Shown here: piece after piece, positions 7,189-15,317 of the stretch | Layout: the number at the start of each line of letters is the position of its first letter | How positions within the stretch are numbered: the stretch's first letter is position 1 | NCBI GenBank assembly: GCA_944325545.1 | Contig: CALVAM010000013.1 | Location: 1 to 64,000, forward strand | Direction: 5' to 3' | Origin: Candidatus Gastranaerophilales bacterium | GTDB lineage: Bacteria > Cyanobacteriota > Vampirovibrionia > Gastranaerophilales > Gastranaerophilaceae | DNA: 64,000 bases | Program-made: the position numbers and the translations under genes | The notes under the pieces: model-generated | The model's input: the letters and a program-made list of their open reading frames with translations, nothing else | Database searches by the model: none | Told to the model about the DNA's origin: nothing

Positions 7189-8425
7189 ATGTTGAACCAT
7201 TATTTACTTCACTTATCAATGATATATTACCACCATGAAGTTCAACCAATTCTTTTGTAATTGTAAGCCCCAAGCCTGTAGAACTTTCTTTTTTCGTATA
7301 AGCTGAATCTAATTGAACAAATTTGGCAAAAATTTTACCGTGGTATTTTTTATCTATACCAACACCATTGTCATGAACTGCAATTTTATAACTCTTATCA
7401 TCACAAATTACAGCTATCTCAACTTCATCATCTTCCGGCGAATACTTTATTGCATTGCTCATCAAATTATAAATTATCTGTTGAATTTTTGTATAATCAG
7501 CAAAGACTTCAAAATCAGCTTGAATTGCTTTATTTATAACAATATTTTTCTTTTGAGCCAAAGGTTGAAGAATATTACAAGCTTCATCAATTGCTCTAGA
7601 TATCCAAAAAGTACTTTTTACAATTTTCATTGCATTTGCTTCTATTTTTGACATATCCAAAATCTCATTTATCATACCCAATAAATGAGTTCCTGAAACT
7701 TTTATATCATTAACATACTCTTCTTGTTTATAATTCAAATCTCCATATAACTTTGCACCCAATATATCAGCAAATCCTAAAATTGAATTTAATGGAGTTC
7801 TAAGTTCGTGAGAAATATTAGCCAAAAATTCATTTTTAATTTTATCAGCCTCTAATATTTTCTCATTTTGCTCTTTTATAGTCTTATATGCTTGATTTTT
7901 TTCAACAATTCCTTCTTTTAACGCTTTTAATTGTAATTTAAAAACATTTGATAATTCCAAATCTTTTATTACGTATGAAAGTACAGATGTTACAGCATTC
8001 AAAATATCTAAATCATCTTTTTTATAAAAATTTCCTTCCTTCTTCGCTAAAATTAACATTCCAAATACTGTAGATTTTATCATAATTTTAGATATCAAAA
8101 ATGAAGAACAATCTATACTATCTAAATTTAAAGATTTTATCAAATCAACATTGGAACCATTACAAGCACCATTACAATTAAAAACAAAATCTTTTACTTT
8201 ACCTGATATATTAAAAACATCATCTATTTTAAAATCCAATTTATTTTTATACAAATATTTAAGTTGCAAACTTTCAGGATTTGCAAAATATATAAAACCC
8301 TCGTCAAAAATAAATATTTTTTCCAATTTTCTAAAAATATTTACCCCGACATCATTTGATACCAAATTTAAATCAAATAAAGAAGGTAATAATTTTAAAA
8401 CTTGATTAGAAGATAATAAAGCCAT
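7166..8425 (-). CDS. Sensor histidine kinase with N-terminal GAF-like domain
   Basis: 419 residues, no membrane helix, so probably cytoplasmic. Residues ~15-155 look like a GAF sensory domain and ~160-195 like a coiled-coil linker. The dimerisation/phosphoacceptor domain has His206 in NISHELRTP. The ATPase domain has the N box (NLMSNAIKYSP, ~Asn324), G1 (DNGVGI) and G2 (GLGLTI). No response regulator is adjacent; the partner must be elsewhere. It lies 14 nt after the SNF2 gene in the same minus-strand unit. Its signal is unknown; it is not obviously the membrane-anchored NblS type. Confidence 0.88.
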   Translation of the reverse strand: MALLSSNQVLKLLPSLFDLNLVSNDVGVNIFRKLEKIFIFDEGFIYFANPESLQLKYLYKNKLDFKIDDVFNISGKVKDFVFNCNGACNGSNVDLIKSLNLDSIDCSSFLISKIMIKSTVFGMLILAKKEGNFYKKDDLDILNAVTSVLSYVIKDLELSNVFKLQLKALKEGIVEKNQAYKTIKEQNEKILEADKIKNEFLANISHELRTPLNSILGFADILGAKLYGDLNYKQEEYVNDIKVSGTHLLGMINEILDMSKIEANAMKIVKSTFWISRAIDEACNILQPLAQKKNIVINKAIQADFEVFADYTKIQQIIYNLMSNAIKYSPEDDEVEIAVICDDKSYKIAVHDNGVGIDKKYHGKIFAKFVQLDSAYTKKESSTGLGLTITKELVELHGGNISLISEVNNGSTFIVEIPF

Positions 8426-8439
8426 AAAAACCTTTCACA

Positions 8440-11436
8440 CTATCCTGCTGACAAAGAAAAAATATCGTAAATTTCTTGATCTGAAAGTTCTGTAATAATT
8501 TTTTCTCCTTCATAAACTGCCAAATCAGCAAGCTCTTTTTTAGATTTTAACATTTCATCAATCTTTTCTTCAAAAGTACCTAAAGTAATCAATCTATGTA
8601 CCATAACATTCTTATCCTGACCAATACGATATGTTCTGTCTGTAGCTTGTTCTTCTACTGCAGGATTCCACCACAAGTCATAATGAATAACATTAGTCGC
8701 ACTAGTTAAGTTTAAACCTGTTCCTCCAGCTTTTAAAGAAAGTATCATTACCTTTCTATCATCATTATTTTGAAAATCTTCAATTAGCTTTTCCCTTTGA
8801 GGAACTGTTAAAGAACCATGGAAAAACGAAGGTTCAGAATTACACTCATCTGCCAGAATTTTAGCTAATAAATCTCCCATTTCTTTATATTGAGTAAATA
8901 TAAGAGATTTTTCATTATTGTCAATAATACTTTGAACCAATGAAACACATTTTTCTGCTTTTCCAGAAAGCTCCTTAGTCATTTCTCCGGTTTTCAAAAA
9001 TTGATAAGGATGATTACAAATCTGTTTTAGTGCAGTTATAAGTTTAAAAATATTTCCTCTTCTATTTACACCTGTAAAACCACTTATTTTTTCCATCATT
9101 TCGTTTAAAGTTTTCTCATACAAAATAGCTTGTGATTTAGCTAAATAGCAATAATCATTCATAACCATTTTTTCCGGCAAATCTGAAATAACATGCTTAT
9201 CAGTTTTCAACCTCCTTAAAACAAAAGGTGAAACTGATAATTTTAATTTTGAGGCTCTTGATTTTTCCTTAAATCTTTCTATAGGTACAGCATAACTCTT
9301 TTGAAATTCTTTCAAAGAACCTAAATAACCTTTATTAATAAAATCAAAAATACTCCATAACTCTGTTAATCTATTTTCTACAGGAGTACCCGTCATTGCT
9401 ATTTTTACATCAGATTTTAGAGCCTTTATCGCAAGAGTTTGAGCTGTATCAGGATTTTTAATGTTTTGAGCTTCATCAACAACAATCATACCCCAAGAAT
9501 TCTTTTTCATTTCTTCTACATCAATTCTCATTATTGCATATGTAGTCAAAATAACATCACATTTCAAATTAAGCTTTCTATCCAAACCATGATATGTTTC
9601 TGTTTTCAAATCCGGAGCAAACAATTGTAGTTCTTTCATCCAATTCCCCATTAAAGTAGTTGGACAAATTACTAAAACAGGATTTTTAAGTTTATTTTCT
9701 TCTTTTAATTTTAAAATCAAACTTATAACCTGAATCGTTTTACCAAGCCCCATATCATCAGCCATACAGCATCCAAAACCTTTAGAAACATTAGTCCAAA
9801 GCCATTTTAAACCAGTTTGTTGATACGCACGAAGTTCACCTTTCAGACCTTCCGGCTGAGTTACATCCACAGGTTTTGCAAAATCTTTAATTACCTTTGC
9901 ATAAGCTTCATCATAATTAAAATCATAATTTTGAAGTTGACCTGACATAGATGCATGTATCAACTCTAATCTTGTCATTTTTTTATGATTTGCATTTTTT
10001 ATCTGATCGATAAGTTTCAAACCTTCAGCCTTATCTACTAATATATATTTTCCATTATACTGAATTAAACCATCACTCTCGCTAACCAACTTATTAAACT
10101 CTTCCAAAGATATTTTTTCATCTCCCAAAGATACTTCATAAGAAAATTCCAAAATATCATCCAAAGAAATAGCACTACTCGAAACCGTATTAAAAATATT
10201 CATTAAATCATCTGATCTTGCAGCCTTAACTTTTGCATTTATAGAAGCTCTTGGAATAATAATATTAGTCAATTCTTCCGGTAAAATTACTTCTATTTGA
10301 GCTTTTTGTAAGTAATAAGCTGTTTGAGCAATTATTTTATAAACCTCATTTAAATTTAAACTTAAAGCAAGCTTACTTTCATCTTCAAACAATGTTTCTA
10401 ACTCGGGCATATATCTAAGTGCATAATTTAATTGTTTTTCAACTATTTTACCAATATCATCAGTACCAAGTCCCCAAATTTCATCTTTTTGATAAAGTTC
10501 ATCTATCAAAATTGTTTCATTATTATTTCTATTTTTAATATGAATTTTCAATTCAAAATCATCATCACTGATCTTATTGATTTTAAAAAATGGTATTAAA
10601 TCATATTTACCTAAATATAATTCATCAAACCATTGTGCAAAATTTTCTGCCAAATCTTTACCTTTTAAATAAGATTTTTGTTCCAAATCTTTCAACATAT
10701 AATGTCCGGATTTAACATCTTTAAATCGATAAGCTTTTATCCCTAAAAACTTATAAATAAGATAATTCAAATATTCTCTGACAAACCTTTCTACAAAATC
10801 CTTTGGCTTAGGACCTTTAATGAAAATATTTTCCGGCAAATTATTTTCTAATTCATTAATAATTCTTGCAGACTCTTTATTAGAAATAATCGGTTCATAT
10901 ACTATTCTAAAAAAACTTGCTCCAGCACTTTCTCTTTTATGAACTGTAGGTATAAAATATAATTTTTCAATTAACTTCATCACAAAATGTGTTAACTTAT
11001 TAAAATAAGCAAACGATTCTGTTAAAAAAGAAAAATCTACAATTTCACCAAATCCGCCAAAATAATCTAAAACTATATCCAAAGGCATTATATAACCAAT
11101 TTGTCCATTTACTTCTTTTGAAGAAAACCTAAACATTGACCCCTTAGATTTTAAATAAAACTGAAAATTATTAGTAGGAGTAACAAAAAAAGAAAGCTTT
11201 GGATTAGATTCCGTTCCATCATTAATTAAATAAAAATCAGTGTTTCTAACAGGAGAATTAGGAGATAAAAATATCCCCTCAAATTCATCCTCAACAAGCT
11301 GATATATTAAACTTAATGTATATCTAAAATCTTTATTTTTAAATCCATTAGGATTTTCACTAAGATTATAAAAGAATTCATCAACATTATTTTTCTTTAA
11401 TGATAAATCTATATCCAAAGCTTTTGTATCCGTCAT
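8440..11436 (-). CDS. SNF2/Rad54-family helicase-like ATPase
   Basis: A 998-residue protein. Residues ~1-450 are an N-terminal region I do not recognise. The SNF2 motor follows: Walker A in DDMGLGKTIQ (~563), motif II DEAQ (~653), the motif III-like TGTPVENR, and C-terminal motifs V-VI in GGTGLNL and ATDRTYRIGQ (~905-940). Such proteins translocate on double-stranded DNA; bacterial members are linked to transcription recycling or remodelling, but the role here is unknown. An AGAGG sits just before the ATG. It lies between gpmI (29 nt) and the kinase (14 nt), probably one operon. Confidence 0.9.
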   Translation of the reverse strand: MTDTKALDIDLSLKKNNVDEFFYNLSENPNGFKNKDFRYTLSLIYQLVEDEFEGIFLSPNSPVRNTDFYLINDGTESNPKLSFFVTPTNNFQFYLKSKGSMFRFSSKEVNGQIGYIMPLDIVLDYFGGFGEIVDFSFLTESFAYFNKLTHFVMKLIEKLYFIPTVHKRESAGASFFRIVYEPIISNKESARIINELENNLPENIFIKGPKPKDFVERFVREYLNYLIYKFLGIKAYRFKDVKSGHYMLKDLEQKSYLKGKDLAENFAQWFDELYLGKYDLIPFFKINKISDDDFELKIHIKNRNNNETILIDELYQKDEIWGLGTDDIGKIVEKQLNYALRYMPELETLFEDESKLALSLNLNEVYKIIAQTAYYLQKAQIEVILPEELTNIIIPRASINAKVKAARSDDLMNIFNTVSSSAISLDDILEFSYEVSLGDEKISLEEFNKLVSESDGLIQYNGKYILVDKAEGLKLIDQIKNANHKKMTRLELIHASMSGQLQNYDFNYDEAYAKVIKDFAKPVDVTQPEGLKGELRAYQQTGLKWLWTNVSKGFGCCMADDMGLGKTIQVISLILKLKEENKLKNPVLVICPTTLMGNWMKELQLFAPDLKTETYHGLDRKLNLKCDVILTTYAIMRIDVEEMKKNSWGMIVVDEAQNIKNPDTAQTLAIKALKSDVKIAMTGTPVENRLTELWSIFDFINKGYLGSLKEFQKSYAVPIERFKEKSRASKLKLSVSPFVLRRLKTDKHVISDLPEKMVMNDYCYLAKSQAILYEKTLNEMMEKISGFTGVNRRGNIFKLITALKQICNHPYQFLKTGEMTKELSGKAEKCVSLVQSIIDNNEKSLIFTQYKEMGDLLAKILADECNSEPSFFHGSLTVPQREKLIEDFQNNDDRKVMILSLKAGGTGLNLTSATNVIHYDLWWNPAVEEQATDRTYRIGQDKNVMVHRLITLGTFEEKIDEMLKSKKELADLAVYEGEKIITELSDQEIYDIFSLSAG

Positions 11437-11465
11437 ACATCCTCTCTCTTTAATGCTAAAACAAA

Positions 11466-13004
11466 TTATTTAATCAAACTATCACAATCCATTTCAGCAG
11501 GTTTTTCTATACCCATTAATTCTAAAACAGTTGGTGCTACATTACATAAAGCTCCAGAATCTTTTAAAGTAATTTCTTTTGGACTATTAATTACCACAAA
11601 AGGAACTTCATTAGTAGTATGAGCAGTTTGTGTTTTACCGGTATTTTCATCAACCATCACTTCAGCATTACCATGGTCAGCTGTTAACACCATTGTAACA
11701 CCTTCTTTTATACATTTCTCTGCAATTCTTCCAACACATTCATCAACTACCTTACAAGCTTTAGTTGCAGCTTCAATTACACCTGTATGACCAACCATAT
11801 CAGGATTAGCAAAATTTACCAAAATAAATCCATAATCTTTATTATCAATTGCTTTTAATACGTTATCACAAACTTCATAAGCACTCATTTCTGGTTGTAA
11901 ATCATAAGTTGCAACTTTTGGTGATGCTACAAGTTTCCTAGTTTCATGAGGTTTAGGTTCATCAATACCACCATTAAAGAAGAAAGTAACATGAGCATAC
12001 TTTTCAGTTTCAGCTGTTCTAAACTGATTTACTCCATTAGCCTCTAATACATCTCCTAAAATATTTACTAACTTAGTTTTAGGGAATGCTACTGGGTATG
12101 TGAATGTAGCTTCATAACTTGTCATAGTACAATAATATATATTTTTAAGTACTTTCTTTCTATCAAAGCCGTCAAAATCAACAAAATTTATAGCTTTAGT
12201 AATTTCTCTAGCTCTATCTGGACGATAATTAAAGAATATTATAGCATCATTATCTTTAATTCTAGATGCATTTACTTCTTCAGCAGATCCAATTGCTGTT
12301 GGTAAAACAAATTCATCAGTTTCACCTTTATCATAAGATTTTTTAACAGCTTCTATTGCAGATGAAGCATTTTCTCCTTCACCTAATAATAAGCAATTAT
12401 AACCCTTTTCGACTCTGTCCCATCTGTTATCTCTATCCATTATATAATATCTTCCAATAACAGTAGCTACAGGAGGTAAATTATATTTCTTAAGTTCATT
12501 TTCAACAATTTCCAAATACGTACAAGCACTTGCAGGAGGTGTGTCACGTCCATCTAAAAAGGCATGTACATATACTTTTGTTAAACCTTCTTTTGCAGCT
12601 AATTGTATTAAAGCTAGTAAATGATCTAAAGAAGAATGAACCCCACCTGTTGAAACTAAACCATATATATGCAATGAAGAATTATTCTTTTTAGCATGTT
12701 CAATAGCTTCTAAAAATTTTTCATTCTTAAAGAAAGATCCATCTTTAATAGCATTATTTATTTTAGACAAATCTTGATAAACAATTCTTCCGGCACCCAA
12801 ATTTAAATGTCCGACTTCACTATTTCCCATTTGCCCTTCTGGTAATCCTACGTACTTACCATCAGCATGAATTTTTATTGATGGATAATCTTTAATTAGT
12901 TCATTAACATGAACAGGATGTGATAATTTAGTAGCATCATATTTTTCAGCACCGTTAGAAAATCCCCAACCATCCATAATACATAATAAAACTCTATTTT
13001 TCAT
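11466..13004 (-). CDS. gpmI: 2,3-bisphosphoglycerate-independent phosphoglycerate mutase
   Basis: A 512-residue cofactor-independent enzyme converting 3- to 2-phosphoglycerate in glycolysis. It shows the metal ligand Asp11 (MDGWG), the phosphoserine nucleophile Ser62 in NSEVGHLNLG and the C-terminal metal site TADHGNAE. Full family length. The RBS GAGGAG stands before the ATG, with a possible -10 TATAAG farther upstream. The tRNA-Lys gene lies 90 nt upstream on the same strand. Confidence 0.96.
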   Translation of the reverse strand: MKNRVLLCIMDGWGFSNGAEKYDATKLSHPVHVNELIKDYPSIKIHADGKYVGLPEGQMGNSEVGHLNLGAGRIVYQDLSKINNAIKDGSFFKNEKFLEAIEHAKKNNSSLHIYGLVSTGGVHSSLDHLLALIQLAAKEGLTKVYVHAFLDGRDTPPASACTYLEIVENELKKYNLPPVATVIGRYYIMDRDNRWDRVEKGYNCLLLGEGENASSAIEAVKKSYDKGETDEFVLPTAIGSAEEVNASRIKDNDAIIFFNYRPDRAREITKAINFVDFDGFDRKKVLKNIYYCTMTSYEATFTYPVAFPKTKLVNILGDVLEANGVNQFRTAETEKYAHVTFFFNGGIDEPKPHETRKLVASPKVATYDLQPEMSAYEVCDNVLKAIDNKDYGFILVNFANPDMVGHTGVIEAATKACKVVDECVGRIAEKCIKEGVTMVLTADHGNAEVMVDENTGKTQTAHTTNEVPFVVINSPKEITLKDSGALCNVAPTVLELMGIEKPAEMDCDSLIK

Positions 13005-13094
13005 AATATAATCTCCTCAAAATAAGTCTTTTAACCTTATAAGTTTAAGACAAACAGGAGTTAATGTAAAGAGGAAAAGAAAAGCACAAAAAAT

Positions 13095-13167
13095 TGCGCT
13101 TGGCGCGATTCGAACGCGCGACCTATCCCTTAAAAGGGGAGTGCTCTACCTGCTGAGCTACAAGCGC
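13095..13167 (-). tRNA. trnK: tRNA-Lys (anticodon TTT)
   Basis: Folded by eye, the acceptor GCGCTTG pairs with CAAGCGC (discriminator A). The D arm is GCTC/GAGC, the anticodon loop CTTTTAA with anticodon TTT, and the T arm GCGCG-TTCGAAT-CGCGC. 73 nt, with no encoded CCA. The first anticodon-stem pair is a C-T mismatch; everything else is regular. Confidence 0.95.
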
Positions 13168-13208
13168 AAATTTTTTTAATTTGAAATTATTTACTTTTCA
13201 ATAAACCT

Positions 13209-13237
13209 ATCATACTTCGGCTGTGGGCTAACCACAA
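13209..13237 (-). promoter_or_regulatory. Possible tRNA-Lys promoter
   Basis: The minus strand reads TTGTGG (13232-13237), a 17-bp spacer, then TATGAT (13209-13214), predicting a start about 35 nt before the tRNA. The spacer includes a short inverted repeat (TGTGG/CCACA), which could instead be part of the end of the upstream gene. Confidence 0.35.
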
Positions 13238-13248
13238 AATTTATAGTA

Positions 13249-14238
13249 TCAAGAACAAATTTTACTGTCAAGCGTTTTATTTTGAAAAATTTCTTTAATT
13301 ATATCTTTTATTTCTTCAGAGATATCAGAATATTCATTTATATTAACTTTTACCAACTTTGCAAATTCTGCCTTTTTAAATTCGTGCAAGCCTTTTTGTT
13401 TAAAAATATTTTCTAAATTCTCAACTGCTGAACGTTCTTCTAATAATTCTTTTTCTGATATGGTCATAAAATTTTCAAAATGAGAATTTACTGTCTTTAC
13501 TACTAAAGACTTTGGTAATAAATCTTCAAATTCACCACAAGAAACTAAATGAACTTTATCAATACTACGCAATCTAGGCATAATTTGCTTAATATTATCT
13601 TCTGCATCTTTATCTAATAACAAGAATATCGGAATTTTTAATTCTTCTTGAAGCTTATAATACATTTTAACGACCTGATTTTTACCGCCTGCAGGAATAA
13701 TTTGAATTCCTTGTTGATAAAAATCAAATCCTAAATATCTTGAAAAAGCCGGTAATAATATTTCTTCAGTAATTCCCTCTACTAATATTACTTTTTCTAT
13801 CGGGAATTTAAGCAAATACTTTTCTCTCATTATTTTTTGATTATTATCAACAGCTAAGCTCTTTAACCACTTTAAATTTATAACACAATCTGAATCAATT
13901 AATTTTAAAGCTGATATATAATCAATATTATTATCTAATAATTTTTGTGTTTCTAAATCATTATTAAAAATAGAATTTTCATAATCTGCTAATTTTTTAT
14001 TTATAGAAAAATCTTTATAATTATAATCAAAAGAACTATTAAAAATTTCTACAGCAATATATTTTATCTTTTCAAAATCCATCATTAAAATTTCGGACTT
14101 TTTAATTTTAGGTTCGATTAAATTAGAAATAATAATATCAATAAAAACTCTTAAGTATTTTTCTTTAGTTTCTTTAAATCGAGTTAACCTATCTAATGAT
14201 ATTATAATTTGTTCTTTTGATAATCGTTTGTACTTCAT
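13249..14238 (-). CDS. TOPRIM-domain protein (OLD-nuclease-like, no ATPase domain)
   Basis: About 329 residues. The C-terminal half is a TOPRIM fold: catalytic Glu154 in LVEGITEE, a glycine-rich turn IPAGGKNQ and the acidic D-x-D in LLDKDAED (Asp209, Asp211), as in OLD-family nucleases. The usual N-terminal ABC-type ATPase with a P-loop is absent; the first 140 residues are helical and unrecognised. I chose ATG 14238, since it lies only ~8 nt past a perfect TATAAT at 14246-14251, giving a nearly leaderless transcript. An upstream ATG (14277) would put that -10 inside the gene. A nuclease or DNA-repair role is inferred. Confidence 0.6.
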   Translation of the reverse strand: MKYKRLSKEQIIISLDRLTRFKETKEKYLRVFIDIIISNLIEPKIKKSEILMMDFEKIKYIAVEIFNSSFDYNYKDFSINKKLADYENSIFNNDLETQKLLDNNIDYISALKLIDSDCVINLKWLKSLAVDNNQKIMREKYLLKFPIEKVILVEGITEEILLPAFSRYLGFDFYQQGIQIIPAGGKNQVVKMYYKLQEELKIPIFLLLDKDAEDNIKQIMPRLRSIDKVHLVSCGEFEDLLPKSLVVKTVNSHFENFMTISEKELLEERSAVENLENIFKQKGLHEFKKAEFAKLVKVNINEYSDISEEIKDIIKEIFQNKTLDSKICS

Positions 14239-14257
14239 TAAAACTATTATAATATAT

Positions 14258-14275
14258 GCTGTAAATATTTGTAAC
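14258..14275 (-). promoter_or_regulatory. HLR1-like element over the TOPRIM-gene promoter
   Basis: The minus strand reads GTTACAAA-TA-TTTACAGC; only the last two bases leave the HLR1 consensus. It covers the expected -35 region of the TOPRIM gene, a position where the RpaB class would repress. Confidence 0.4.
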
Positions 14276-14292
14276 AAATTTTTTGTTAAATA

Positions 14293-14310
14293 AATGTAAA
14301 GTTTTGTAAC
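14293..14310 (-). promoter_or_regulatory. HLR1-like direct repeat upstream of the 14395 gene
   Basis: The minus strand reads GTTACAAA-AC-TTTACATT, a perfect HLR1 match. For the plus-strand gene, a TATACT -10 at 14346-14351 predicts a start near 14358, placing this element at about -65 to -48. The -35 region of that promoter is poor, which fits dependence on an activator. Confidence 0.5.
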
Positions 14311-14394
14311 AAAAATATCAAATTCTAGAAATTATAAAAAGGAAATATACTTTATATATATAAGAGTATAAAAAATATGGAGCAGTAGACAAAA

Positions 14395-15192
14395 ATGGCT
14401 TTCTTGTTATTATTACATGAAAAAATGAGGCTTCAACGTAACTACAATAAAATGGTGTTACGTAGTTCTCAACTTGCCAACCGCAAGTCAAGAATAGCCA
14501 ATAATATTACTAAAGTACAGAAAATGTACTCTAATAAGATGACTCAACTTGAGCAATCTACTAAGATGCTTCAAAACCAATTCACAATGGGTATTCAAAA
14601 TATGTTTGGTTTGGGTACTCAAAACCAAATGTTCAACCCAATGAATATGGGTGGATATGGTATTACATCATTTGTTGCTAACCAAATGGCTTCTATGCTT
14701 GCAAATGGTGGAAAAGCTATAGAATTACCTGATGGAAAAGGTGGTACACTTTCTACAATATTTGATCAAAATAAATATCAAGCAATGATGACTGAATATA
14801 TGTCAGGAACATTGAAAGAACAAATTGGCGATGATAATAAAGGAACTGGAAAATACGGTGCAAATGGCACATTTGAAAAAGTTGATGTTGATGCTTTCAA
14901 TCAAGCTATGGCAATGGCACAACGACAACAATCTCAAGCTCAAATGATGTGTCAGCAAATGTCATCAAATTATCAAACAAACGTATCAGTTTGGTTAGAA
15001 GCTCAAAAAACACAATTAGAAGCAGAACAAGACGCAGCTTTAGCACCACTAGAAGCAGAACAAACAGATATCGACTTAGAACAAGCAGGATTAGAAACCC
15101 AAATGGCAGATGCAAAAGCAAGACTAGAATCTTTAAAACAAGCTTGCAGCGAAGGAATAAAAGAATCCGCACCGACATTCGGTCTAGGTTAA
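14395..15192 (+). CDS. Unknown coiled-coil protein, Met/Gln-rich
   Basis: 265 residues, not recognised. Residues 1-60 are basic and helical (MAFLLLLHEKMRLQRNYNKM...). Residues ~60-105 are Met/Asn/Gly-rich (GIQNMFGLGTQNQMFNPMNM), and ~180-255 form a Gln/Glu/Ala coiled coil with a repeated L-E-A-[EQ] pattern (LEAQKTQLEAEQ, PLEAEQTD). There is no signal peptide or clear membrane span. A monocistronic unit, with its own HLR1-preceded promoter and a strong terminator at 15221. The GGAG lies about 12 nt before the ATG, farther than usual. It could be a structural or secreted filament-like protein; this is speculation. Confidence 0.6.
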   Translation: MAFLLLLHEKMRLQRNYNKMVLRSSQLANRKSRIANNITKVQKMYSNKMTQLEQSTKMLQNQFTMGIQNMFGLGTQNQMFNPMNMGGYGITSFVANQMASMLANGGKAIELPDGKGGTLSTIFDQNKYQAMMTEYMSGTLKEQIGDDNKGTGKYGANGTFEKVDVDAFNQAMAMAQRQQSQAQMMCQQMSSNYQTNVSVWLEAQKTQLEAEQDAALAPLEAEQTDIDLEQAGLETQMADAKARLESLKQACSEGIKESAPTFGLG

Positions 15193-15220
15193 TAATAATA
15201 ATTATTATAATAATTGACGA

Positions 15221-15250
15221 CGCCCACAATAATGTGGGCGTTTTTGTTTT
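15221..15250 (+). terminator. Intrinsic terminator of the 14395 gene
   Basis: A perfect 8-bp stem CGCCCACA / TGTGGGCG with loop ATAA, followed at once by TTTTTGTTTT. The U tract is on the plus strand only, so it serves the upstream plus-strand gene, not dnaE. Confidence 0.92.
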
Positions 15251-15258
15251 ATACTTAC

Positions 15259-15298
15259 TTCCCCTCCCATTGAGGAAGGGGCTAGGGGTGGGGTAGAA
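15259..15298. repeat. GC-rich REP-like element
   Basis: About 40 bp, much richer in G+C than the surroundings, with runs CCCCTCCC and GGAAGGGGC then GGGGTGGGG that can form an imperfect hairpin. It resembles the REP/MITE-like sequences often found in bacterial intergenic regions, which give spurious peptides of the type LPLPLRKG. Only this copy is seen in the window, between a terminator and the dnaE stop. Confidence 0.45.
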
Positions 15299-15317
15299 GC
15301 AAAAAATAAAAACAAAA

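Noticed and set aside
13209-13237. TGTGG...CCACA hairpin as a terminator of the TOPRIM gene
   Set aside because: Only a 5-bp stem and no T tract follows on the minus strand; more likely part of the tRNA promoter region or chance.
14906-15229. Minus-strand ORF of 107 codons opposite the 14395 gene
   Set aside because: Antisense shadow of the Gln/Glu-rich coiled-coil coding region and the terminator; no ribosome-binding site; hydrophobic composition follows from reading the repeats backward.
14949-15296. Plus-strand 115-codon ORF ending in LPLPLRKGLGVG
   Set aside because: Out-of-frame shadow that reads through the terminator and the GC-rich REP-like element; peptides of this type are typical artefacts of such repeats.
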